Below, in pieces: positions 25,763 to 34,600 of a stretch of DNA of 64,000 nucleotides. A program made the position numbers and the translations under genes. Under the pieces are notes generated by a model. That model searched no databases, was not told the DNA's origin, and saw only the letters and a list, made by a program, of their open reading frames with translations. This DNA comes from Muribaculaceae bacterium (GTDB lineage Bacteria > Bacteroidota > Bacteroidia > Bacteroidales > Muribaculaceae). Location: assembly GCA_016290325.1 (NCBI GenBank), contig JAEETL010000003.1:1-64000 (forward strand). Reading direction: 5' to 3'. Numbering within the stretch: the stretch's first letter is position 1; each line of letters starts with the position of its first letter.

Positions 25763-27571
25763 ATGGAATCTCAACAAGATAAATCACTAAACAATCCGAA
25801 AGGAGATGTGCAGTCGGACAATGCCCCTGTAGCTTACGGTTTGATTGCTAACGCCCACGTCCAGGTGCTGTGCTGCTGCGGCTCGTCGTGCTATGAATCG
25901 GGCAGTTTGAAAATCATTGACAATTTTATTCGCGTCATTGCCGAATACGGGTTGGGAAGCCGGGTTGACGTAGTGGCAACGGGTTGCTTCGGCTTTTGTG
26001 CCAAGGGGCCCATCGTCAGGATCATGCCCGACAACACGACTTATGTTCAGGTTCATCCCGAGGATGTTGAGGAAATTGTTAAGACACACATCATCGATGG
26101 TCGTCTGCTTGAGGAGCGTCTGCAGTATGTGGACTTCACGGCCCATCAGCTGATGGACGACTCCAAGCACTGGAGTTCCTATCCCAAACAGTTGTCGATG
26201 GATGCCATGCTCCACGACTACATCTACGAGATTGGCGGCAAGAAGTTCTTGTCGGTGATGTCCTACAAGATCGATGCTGACAAGTGCAAGGGCTGCGGTG
26301 CCTGCAAGCGCGGTTGCTCCAGTCATGCTATTGTGGGCGACTTGCGCCACCCCCATGTGGTCAATCCATATAAATGCACATGCTGCGGTAACTGCACGAC
26401 TAAGTGCAAGTTTGACGCCATCCACGGACCCGTGGGTGCCCTGAGCGAGCGCAACTATGTTGAGGACCTCCTTGTTGATGTGGCCGACCCCGACAAGGTT
26501 GTGGTGGCTCAGACGGCACCTGCCGTGCGCTATGCCTTGGGTGAGATGTTCGACATGCCGCCGGGTACCATCGTCACCGGTAAGATGATCTCGGCCTTGC
26601 GCAAGGTTGGTGTTGACTATGTGTTTGATACCGACTTTGGCGCCGATATCACGATTGTCGAGGAGGCTGCCGAGATTGTTGACCGCATCAGGAAATTCAT
26701 GGCGGGCGACAAGACCGTGAGAATACCCATAACCACCTCGTGCTGCCCGGCATGGGTGAATTTCTTTGAGAACGAGTATCCCGACCTGCGCGAGTATCCA
26801 TCAACCTGTAAATCTCCCGCCCAGATGCTGGGTGCGGTGCTTAAAACCTATTGGGCTCAGCGCATGGGCATCCCGCGTGAAAAATTGGTGGTCGTGTCAG
26901 TGATGCCATGCATTTCCAAGAAATATGAGTGTGCCCGCGATGAGTTTATCACCGACGGTAATCCCGATGTGGATTACTCCATCACGACCTATGAGTTGGC
27001 CAAGCTGATTAAGCGAATGAACATTGACTTCGGGCGCTTGACCGATGGCCAGTTTGACTTCCCGCTAGGCGACTCCTCGGGTGCGGGTGCCATTTTTGGC
27101 ACGACAGGCGGCGTTATGGAGGCTGCATTGCGTACCGTCTATGAGGAGTTTACAGGACGCACCTTGGAGCGCATCGAGTTTGATGAGGTAAGAGGACTCG
27201 ACGGTATCCGCGAGGCCGTCATTGACCTTGATGGCTTTGAATTGATAGTGTGCGTGGTCAACACGTTGGCCAATGCTCGAGTAGTCATAGACAAGCTGCG
27301 TGCCGGTGAACTCGATTACCATGTTATTGAGGTGATGGCGTGCCCGGGTGGCTGCATTGGCGGTACGGGCCAACCTTACCACCATGGCGACATCGAGGTC
27401 ATCAAAGCACGCCAGCGGGCTATCTACAGCGAGGATGTGGGCAAGCAGTTGCGCAAGAGTCATGAAAATCCTGTCATTCTGCGCCTTTATCGCGAGTTCT
27501 TGGGCGAGCCATTGCATGGCAAGGCCCACGAACTACTCCACACCAAGTATCGCGACAAGTCTATCCTTTAA
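25763..27571 (+). CDS. Second [FeFe]-hydrogenase: HydB-head/HydA-catalytic chimera
   Basis: 602 residues from ATG 25763; a TTG two codons upstream is less likely. Order: thioredoxin-like [2Fe-2S] domain (Cys37-39, Cys43, Cys75, Cys79) very like the HydB N-terminus, including its trailing linker; a 2x[4Fe-4S] ferredoxin (Cys175/178/181/185; Cys205/208/211/215) very like the HydB C-terminus; then an H-cluster domain very like neighbouring HydA. L1 TSCCPAW (325-331), L2 MPCISKKYE and L3 ACPGGCIGG are intact, so catalysis is expected. The FMN/NAD core of HydB and the N-terminal Fe-S domains of HydA are absent, so it cannot take electrons from NAD(P)H by itself; a ferredoxin donor is likely. Own promoter. 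Role (fermentative, sensory or H2-uptake) is open. Confidence 0.92.
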   Translation: MESQQDKSLNNPKGDVQSDNAPVAYGLIANAHVQVLCCCGSSCYESGSLKIIDNFIRVIAEYGLGSRVDVVATGCFGFCAKGPIVRIMPDNTTYVQVHPEDVEEIVKTHIIDGRLLEERLQYVDFTAHQLMDDSKHWSSYPKQLSMDAMLHDYIYEIGGKKFLSVMSYKIDADKCKGCGACKRGCSSHAIVGDLRHPHVVNPYKCTCCGNCTTKCKFDAIHGPVGALSERNYVEDLLVDVADPDKVVVAQTAPAVRYALGEMFDMPPGTIVTGKMISALRKVGVDYVFDTDFGADITIVEEAAEIVDRIRKFMAGDKTVRIPITTSCCPAWVNFFENEYPDLREYPSTCKSPAQMLGAVLKTYWAQRMGIPREKLVVVSVMPCISKKYECARDEFITDGNPDVDYSITTYELAKLIKRMNIDFGRLTDGQFDFPLGDSSGAGAIFGTTGGVMEAALRTVYEEFTGRTLERIEFDEVRGLDGIREAVIDLDGFELIVCVVNTLANARVVIDKLRAGELDYHVIEVMACPGGCIGGTGQPYHHGDIEVIKARQRAIYSEDVGKQLRKSHENPVILRLYREFLGEPLHGKAHELLHTKYRDKSIL

Positions 27572-27593
27572 GTAATTAGCAAGTAGCTATCAG

Positions 27594-28796
27594 CTAAGGC
27601 AACGATACCCTGTTAAGGATACCTTTAACGTGGGCAATTGTAATGCCGTAGTTGGTCATGGGCACACCTTGAAGACGGCATTGCTCAACACGCTGGAGCA
27701 TGAAACGACGGTTAAACATACAACCGCCACAGTGGATAATCAAGTCTATTCCAGACAAATCTTCGGGAAAATCCTTGCCAGCCACAATGTCAATCCGCAG
27801 CCCTTTGCCGACCCGTTGCCGCAGCATCCGGGGTATTTTCTCTCTGCCAATATCCTCGGCAAGAGGAGCGTGGGTGCACGCTTCAGCAATAAGCACATGT
27901 GACTGTTCGGTTAGTCGGTCAATGGCCTGGGCACTCTCAACAAAATACTGAATGTCGCCTTTTATTGCCGCCATGAGTACCGAGAATGAAGTGAGCAGAC
28001 TTCCCTCAGGCTTTTTTCGCTCAACAACGTCAAACACCTGCGAGTCGGTGATGATAAGGTGAGGGGGCTCCTTTAACGCTGCCAAAGTGCGGTCAATGTC
28101 CTCGGTTGTGCAGCAAATAGCGGTACAACGCTTATCCATCAGGTCGCGCAGGGTCTGTACCTGTGGCAGGATGAGTCTTCCCTTGGGAGCTTGCGGGTCT
28201 TGAGGCATGACCAGCAGCACGGTATCTCCAGCATGTGCCAATTTGCCTGTGAGCGACTGCTTGCCACCCTCAGGGACAAGGCGTGCCATGGTTTGGCGCA
28301 ACTGGTCCAAACCCGAGCCTTGAAGGGCGCTCACAGTGATGACCTCACCGCCCAGACGTTTTGCGATTGAGTCGAGTAGGGTAGGAGGCACATCATCCAT
28401 CAAATCAACCTTGTTGAGCACTACCACATAAGGCACGTCAGCCTGCTTAAGCATTGTAGCCCACACAGCTTCATCATCAAGCGATAGACCATCTGTCACC
28501 AATAAAGCGATGTCAGCCTGTTTAATGACTTCACGAGTGCGTTGAGTGCGCAGTTCTCCCACCTTGCCACTGTCGTCAAATCCGGCCGTGTCAATCAGCA
28601 CACACGGTCCCAATGGCAATATCTCCATCGATTTGCTCACCGGGTCGGTTGTCATGCCAGCCACTTCGCTCACGATAGCAATCTGTTGTCCCGTGAGTGC
28701 ATTAATGAGCGACGACTTGCCCACATTGCGACGTCCAAACAACGCGATGTGCAACCGCTCGCTCATCGGAGCTCTATTGAAATTTTGATCTACCAT
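27594..28796 (-). CDS. hydF: [FeFe]-hydrogenase maturation GTPase HydF
   Basis: 400 residues. N-terminal GTPase: P-loop GRRNVGKSS (21-29), DTAGF (69-73), NKVD (128-131). C-terminal cluster-binding domain with Cys307-Thr-His309 and, 45 residues on, His355-Cys356-Gly-Gly-Cys359, the CxH...HCxxC signature of HydF. It is the scaffold on which the 2Fe subcluster is assembled before transfer to apo-HydA. It converges on the solo hydrogenase with only 22 bp between stops and lies downstream of hydG in the same direction. High confidence. Confidence 0.96.
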   Translation of the reverse strand: MVDQNFNRAPMSERLHIALFGRRNVGKSSLINALTGQQIAIVSEVAGMTTDPVSKSMEILPLGPCVLIDTAGFDDSGKVGELRTQRTREVIKQADIALLVTDGLSLDDEAVWATMLKQADVPYVVVLNKVDLMDDVPPTLLDSIAKRLGGEVITVSALQGSGLDQLRQTMARLVPEGGKQSLTGKLAHAGDTVLLVMPQDPQAPKGRLILPQVQTLRDLMDKRCTAICCTTEDIDRTLAALKEPPHLIITDSQVFDVVERKKPEGSLLTSFSVLMAAIKGDIQYFVESAQAIDRLTEQSHVLIAEACTHAPLAEDIGREKIPRMLRQRVGKGLRIDIVAGKDFPEDLSGIDLIIHCGGCMFNRRFMLQRVEQCRLQGVPMTNYGITIAHVKGILNRVSLP

Positions 28797-28822
28797 AAGA
28801 ACAACAATTATTTATAGAAAAA

Positions 28823-28885
28823 ACAATAAATACAATAATCACAATTGTTTAGTTATCAGCAAATTGTTCTTATTGTATTTATTGT
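28823..28885. repeat. Long inverted repeat between hydG and hydF
   Basis: ACAATAAATACAATAA (28823-28838) pairs perfectly with TTATTGTATTTATTGT (28870-28885), with further partial pairing ACAATTG/CAAATTGT inward. AT-only stem without a T tail, so an mRNA-processing or attenuating hairpin is as likely as a terminator. Confidence 0.6.
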
Positions 28886-28903
28886 CTTCTTTTTATTGAT
28901 GGT

Positions 28904-30319
28904 TTAGAAATAGAAGTCGCGTTGGCCAGCAGCAATTTCGTTGATGTGCTGGGTGGCAATCTCACGAACACGGGCATTCTTGATTTTAGCCAACTCCTGT
29001 TCGATGAGGGCATTGCCTTTGGCAACAGTGTCCTCACTGGCAAAGTCCATGAGGTACTCCTTGAGTGTCATCAATGCATTGGGCGTACAAATATCGCCAA
29101 TTTTACCGGCTTTGCACAGTTCCATGAAACGGTCACCAGTGCGTCCCGAACGGTAGCATGCAGTACAGAAACTGGGCAGGTAGCCGATGGAGAGCAGCCA
29201 GTTGATCACCTCGTCGAGGGTGCGCGTGTCGCTCACGTCAAACTGGGCCGTCTCGTCATGGCGCTCAACGGTGGTGTAACCACCCACACTGGTGCGACTG
29301 CCGCCACTGATCTGTGAAACGCCAAGGTCAAGCACCTTGGAGCGCACACTCTGGCTCTCACGGGTCGAGATGATCATGCCAGTGTAAGGCACGGCAAGGC
29401 GGATAACTGCAATAATGCGGCAGAAGATGTCATCGGGCAGCACGTCGGGGAACTCATCGAGCGAGATGTCCTCAGCTGGGCAAATGCGAGGAACGCTGAT
29501 GGTGTGAGGACCCACACCAAAACGCGCCTCCAAGTGTTCGGCATGCATCAGCAGGCCTACAAAGTCATAGCGGTAGGTGGTCAAGCCATACAATACGCCG
29601 ATGCCCACATCGTCACAACCACCCAGTTGGGCACGGTCCATTGCCTCGGTATGGTAGCAGTAGTTGCTCTTGGGTCCCGTGGGATGCAAAGCCTCATAGT
29701 TCTTGCGGTTATAGGTTTCCTGGAACAGGATATAGGTACCGATGCCTGCAGCCTTGAGTTTCTCGTAGGCTTCGACCTCGGTAGCAGCGATATTCACATT
29801 CAGGCGGCGGATTTCACCGTTGCCCACCTTGGTGTTATAGATGGTGTGAATGGATTCCAGGATATACTCCAGAGGGTTCATCACGGGGTGTTCACCAGCC
29901 TCCAGTGCAATGCGCTTGTGACCCATCTTGACCAGCGCCTCGACCTCGGCCCGGATCTCGTCTTGGCTGAGCTTCTTGCGAGGAATGGTCTTATTCTTGG
30001 CATGATAAGGACAATAAACACATCCATTGATGCAGTAATTGGACAGATAAAGCGGTGCAAACATGACGATACGGTTGCCATAGAAGCGTTTCTTCACGTC
30101 TTTGGCCAACTGCTCATAGCGTTCGATCAGGTCGGGTTGGTCGCAATCCAGCAACACTGCAGCCTCACGGTGGGTAAGACCCTTGCACAGGGCGGCCTTG
30201 TCGATAATCTGCTCAATCAGTGGGCGATTACTCTTGTTCTTCTCAGCATAGGCGAGCGTCTCTAATATTTCGCTATCGTCGATGAACTCATCGGCATGGT
30301 TCGATTTGACGTTATACAT
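28904..30319 (-). CDS. hydG: [FeFe]-hydrogenase maturation radical SAM enzyme HydG
   Basis: 471 residues, the HydG size. Radical-SAM site Cys96-x3-Cys100-x2-Cys103 (CINGCVYC). The C-terminal auxiliary-cluster motif C-x2-C-x22-C is exact (Cys385, Cys388, Cys411), which separates HydG from ThiH. It cleaves tyrosine to yield CO and cyanide ligands for the H-cluster. It heads the hydG-hydF pair, with its own promoter on the minus strand. The third maturase, HydE, is not in this window. Confidence 0.96.
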   Translation of the reverse strand: MYNVKSNHADEFIDDSEILETLAYAEKNKSNRPLIEQIIDKAALCKGLTHREAAVLLDCDQPDLIERYEQLAKDVKKRFYGNRIVMFAPLYLSNYCINGCVYCPYHAKNKTIPRKKLSQDEIRAEVEALVKMGHKRIALEAGEHPVMNPLEYILESIHTIYNTKVGNGEIRRLNVNIAATEVEAYEKLKAAGIGTYILFQETYNRKNYEALHPTGPKSNYCYHTEAMDRAQLGGCDDVGIGVLYGLTTYRYDFVGLLMHAEHLEARFGVGPHTISVPRICPAEDISLDEFPDVLPDDIFCRIIAVIRLAVPYTGMIISTRESQSVRSKVLDLGVSQISGGSRTSVGGYTTVERHDETAQFDVSDTRTLDEVINWLLSIGYLPSFCTACYRSGRTGDRFMELCKAGKIGDICTPNALMTLKEYLMDFASEDTVAKGNALIEQELAKIKNARVREIATQHINEIAAGQRDFYF

Positions 30320-30364
30320 TTTTCAGTCTTTAATGAGTTATTAGTGGTTATTTGGTTTAACCTG

Positions 30365-30398
30365 CAAATTTACACAGAATTCTCGGAAAACATGTCAA
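30365..30398 (-). promoter_or_regulatory. hydG-hydF promoter
   Basis: On the minus strand TTG (30396-30398), 23 nt, TAAATTTG (30365-30372). The spacing is at the long end. The 300-base divergent gap 30320-30619 holds this and the forward promoter; nothing else is clear. Confidence 0.55.
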
Positions 30399-30476
30399 CA
30401 TAACAAAGAAAAATTGTAGGCTAAATTTCGTTAAAAACGATTTCTACTTTCTTGAAGTTTTTTTCAAGCAGATGTC

Positions 30477-30507
30477 TTGTGTTTACCTGATATATGTATT
30501 AACTTTG
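30477..30507 (+). promoter_or_regulatory. Promoter of a dockerin-protein gene
   Basis: TTG 30477-30479, 20-nt spacer, TAACTTTG 30500-30507. A small hairpin cttgaa/ttcaag (30451-30468) sits just upstream. The leader to 30620 is about 105 nt. Confidence 0.65.
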
Positions 30508-30619
30508 CAGGAGGCGTGAGGTGTTCGCTATATCTCTAGATTTGATGGAGTTTTCGTGAAGTGATACCGATCTCACTATGGTTGAAATTTCTATATAACA
30601 CCCTAATATATCGATTGTT

Positions 30620-31504
30620 ATGAAAAGATTATTACTAGCTCTTATTTGTACGTGCTTTGGGCTGATGGCGTTTTCCGCCCAGCATCATAATGGTAGTGCC
30701 CTAACCGAACAGCTGCAAGCCAAACCACTCACTGGATATGTCCAACTGGGTGATGTTGACGAGAACGGATGGGTACCTGTTGAGTATGTAGGAACCGAGA
30801 ATGTGACCATGACCGCTACAGTGAACGGTTCCAATGTGTCGATAGTTAACCACAAAATCAAATTGCCAAACTATGGTACCCACGTTGTGGTCATAACTGT
30901 GAAGGCAACAGGCTATGCGACTTTGACAGTGACATTTGATGATGTCACCTGGGAACAGGATCCTCACAATACAGAATGCTGGGTAGTTCTATTGGATATA
31001 TATGGAATTGAGGATTCGATCCCACTTTTAGATATGGCTAATGGACAATTTATGAATGTGATTGATTTTCATCCATATACTTATGGTGATTTTCCTGTCT
31101 ATTTACACTTTTCGATTAATGGAGAAACCTATGGACCTCCTGGTGGTTCCGATTGTCCATATTATTTCGATTGCACTGAATGCAATCTTTTAGTTTTATC
31201 ATCAACCAATTATTATATTGACACTGGTTATTCATATATTATTGGCATAAAACAGCATTTCAATGAAGACTTAGAAATAAGTGGGTATTCCGCTATTATA
31301 CAAATATATTCATCAATGTATTCCCACATTGTGGGTGATGTGAATGGTGACTACAGTGTGAACATTGGCGATGTGACCGCTCTTATTGACTATTTGTTAT
31401 CTGATTATTATTATATCATTGTTGGTAATGCAGATTTAGATGGAAATAGAAATGTAAATATTTCGGATGTGACAGAACTCATCGACATGATACTGAATCG
31501 GTGA
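30620..31504 (+). CDS. Secreted protein of unknown function with C-terminal dockerin repeats
   Basis: 294 residues. Signal peptide ~1-20. Residues ~25-235 match no family I recognise; the first part (~35-110) has beta-rich, immunoglobulin-like character (MTATVNGSNVSIVNHKIKL), and the middle is rich in Tyr and aromatic residues with several Cys. Residues ~237-293 are two dockerin-like loops: GDVNGDYSVNIGDVTALID and ADLDGNRNVNISDVTELID. Base composition is more AT-rich than its neighbours, a hint of less optimised or acquired sequence. Own promoter and strong terminator. The dockerin links it to the other secreted proteins here; its target is unknown. Confidence 0.85.
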   Translation: MKRLLLALICTCFGLMAFSAQHHNGSALTEQLQAKPLTGYVQLGDVDENGWVPVEYVGTENVTMTATVNGSNVSIVNHKIKLPNYGTHVVVITVKATGYATLTVTFDDVTWEQDPHNTECWVVLLDIYGIEDSIPLLDMANGQFMNVIDFHPYTYGDFPVYLHFSINGETYGPPGGSDCPYYFDCTECNLLVLSSTNYYIDTGYSYIIGIKQHFNEDLEISGYSAIIQIYSSMYSHIVGDVNGDYSVNIGDVTALIDYLLSDYYYIIVGNADLDGNRNVNISDVTELIDMILNR

Positions 31505-31524
31505 AGATTGAAAAGGACTAATAG

Positions 31525-31563
31525 GAGTCTATCGATTATTTGTGACCGATAGGCTCTTTTTTT
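31525..31563 (+). terminator. Rho-independent terminator
   Basis: 10-bp stem GAGTCTATCG/CGATAGGCTC (one G-U pair) followed by seven T. Confidence 0.88.
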
Positions 31564-31601
31564 GTGATGAAACTGCTTTTTGCCCGATTTTTCCACTGAT
31601 T

Positions 31602-31634
31602 TTTGGTTGTGTTTCCAATTCTTTAGTATATTTG
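31602..31634 (+). promoter_or_regulatory. tamB-tamL promoter
   Basis: TTTG 31602-31605, 21 nt, TATATTTG 31627-31634; ATG at 31674. Confidence 0.7.
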
Positions 31635-31673
31635 TGGGTTAAAATGGCTTATTGTGCATTAATGTGACAATAA

Positions 31674-34600
31674 ATGTTTGGGAAAAAGGGAAATATGTTT
31701 TCAAAGGTCGCTGCCTGGGTGGGCGGTGGCTTACTGAGCATGGTAGCGGCTCTGCCGTTTGCCATGTACATCCCTTGGGTCCAGAACAAAGCCGCTGACA
31801 TCGCTGCTGAAATAGCCAGTGAGAAGACCGGCATGGACATCAGTGTGGGCGATGTCAACATCAAGTTCCCGCTTGACGTGACAGCTACCGACGTGCAAGT
31901 CATCGATCAGAACGGCGACACGCTCTTCAAGGCCGATGAGGTAAAGGCCAACGTAAAGCCCAAACCGCTGATTGATAAAAAAGTAGAAGTAGAGAACGCT
32001 TCACTCAAGGGTGCCAAAAGCCAAATCAAAACCGAGGATGGCTCTACCGACCTGGATGTTGACCTTGACGAGGCTAAGATTGACGATGCCAAAATTGACT
32101 TGAACAATAACAAGGTGGATGTCAATAACGCTGCACTGAAGGGAGGCAAGGCTAAACTCAGCTATAAACCAGAGAAAAAGAAGCCCGATCCTGACAAGGA
32201 GCCCAGCAAGCCATGGAAAGTCAATGCCAATAAGATCACAGCCGATGATGTTGACTACAAAATGGACATGAAGCCCACCATCGACAAGCTTGATGCCAAA
32301 GTCAAACACGCAGAGGCCAAGAACGTGAAAGTCGATACTGGCGAACAGACCGTTGATGTGGGTTCGCTGGAAGTCGATGAAGCTGACGTGAATTATGAGC
32401 ACCCCAGCGAGAAGGATGCCAAGCAATACAGCAAGGACCATCCCATGCCTAAGGATCAAAAGACTGACGACAAGGATGAAAAGCCTTGGAAAGTCAAGGC
32501 CGGCAAAGTAAGTCTTAAAAACAGCAAGGGCAAATATGCTCAAACGGGCAAGAAGCCCAATAAGCCTGGTACAACGCTCGATCCAGACAACATTGAAGTC
32601 GAGGATGTGAACGCCGACATTGAAGATTTTGAATATGACGGCGATAACATGAAAGTGCCAGTCAAGCACCTTTCGGGTAAGGAGCGAAGCGGCCTGCAAG
32701 TCAAGGATGCCAGCGGTACCGTGAGCAAGAACAAGAACGGCCTTGACCTCGACAACATGAAACTCAAGACCAAGGGCAGCGATATCAAACTCGATGCCCA
32801 TGTGGACCAGGATATGCTCGACGGCAAGCCCAATGGCAAAGCCTCAATCGATACTGATAGCAAAATTGACCTCAATGAGGTAGAGAAACTTGTTCCCGAG
32901 GCCCGCAAGGCACTGAAAGACATTCCTCACAACAAACCAGTGCGCGTCAAGGCCAAAGCCCGTGGCAACCAAAAGCGTGTCGATGTGCAGTCGCTTGACG
33001 CCGATGTGCCAGGTGTAGGCCGCATCAAGGGTAAGGGCACCATCTACAATCCCACCGATTTTGACCGCATGAAGGCAGACCTTGATACTGAGGTCGACCT
33101 GCGTGATCCCAGCCTTCTGAACAAGATGCTCGGCTTGGATGGCGTGAAACTGCCGCCCATGAAATTAAGCGGTAAGTTGAACAAGGAAGGGTGCCGATAT
33201 GTTGCCCGCAACCTGCGCGTTTCCACTGGAAGCGGAACTATGCGAGGCGACGGATACTACGACGTGTGCAACGAGGATTATGATGTTGATGCCACCTTCA
33301 ACAACTTCCCCGTCAAGTCCTTCCTTCCCGACTATGACGTCCAGGGCCTCACAGCCAGTGTCAAGGCTAAAGGGCACGGATTTGATTTCACCGACTGCGG
33401 CTCAACCTGGACCGATGCGACAGTCAATCTGGGTAGTGTACGTTACGACGGAACTCATTATGGTAACATCAAGGCTCGTGGAAAGCTGCGCGGTGGCTAT
33501 GCCGATGTTTATGCGTCTAGCGCTAACAAGGGCTATGACTTTGACGTGGATGCCCACGGCACCATTTGCAACGACCACTATGTCTTTACTGCCGACGGTA
33601 ATGTGCGGGACTTGGATTTGAAGCGTTTGGGAATGTATGATGGCGTGTGCAACGGCTCTACTCAGCTCCATGCCGAGGGCGACATCAACCTGCGCACCCA
33701 AGAGTGGGATGCCGACCTTCATCTTTCTAATCTGGATTGGCAACTTGACAGCAGCTATCTCGTTGCCGAAGATGCACACGCGTCACTTCACAGTACACCT
33801 TGGAACACCTGCATTATGGTTGAGAACGAGGACAATTATGCTCACTTGAACTCACCTAGCAGCATGACTGCATTGATCGAGGATTTCCAGAATACAGCTA
33901 AGGAAATTAAGCGACAAGTTGACGAACGCTGGCTTGACGTGGAACGGTTGAAAGAGCCTATGCCCCGTTTCGACTTTGACATGCACATGGGTACCGACGG
34001 TCTGGTGCAGCGCTATTTGCAGCAATACGAGTTTGACTTCCGCAATATCAGCTGTGAGATGAGCCGTGACACCAGCCTTTACATTAATGGCTTGGCTAAC
34101 GGAATCAGTTATGGTGAGACTAACATTGATACCATCACAATTCGAGCCCATGAGTTGGACAACAAGTACCTTGCCTTCAATGCCCACATGGGTAACCGAC
34201 CCGGCACTTGGGACGACTATGCCCAAGTTGATATCGAGGGAGGTATCAAGGGGCAGGCTCTGGACTTCATGTTGAATCAAAGGAACATCAAGGGCCAGAC
34301 CGGTTATCACCTTGGGTGCAACGCGCGACTCTCAGATGATGAGGTGAGGATGAAACTATTCGGTGACGATCCCGTCATTGGCTACCGTCATTGGACCGTC
34401 AATGATGACAATTTCATTAATCTAAACTATAAGACGAGGTTACTCGACGCCAAATTATCGCTTGAGAGCGACAGCAGTAATCTGGTGTTGCTCACAAACC
34501 GTATCCCAGGCGAGGGCAATGAGGAAATCATGCTCTATGTTGATAACCTGAAACTGGAGGAATGGACCCAGATTGTACCAATGTTGGATGGTACAAGCGG

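Noticed and set aside
29504-30265. 253-codon plus-strand frame opposite hydG
   Set aside because: HydG on the minus strand has full radical-SAM and C-terminal motifs; the antisense frame has no recognisable domain.
28904-30319. Thiazole synthase ThiH for the radical SAM gene
   Set aside because: The exact C-terminal C-x2-C-x22-C and the neighbour hydF identify HydG.
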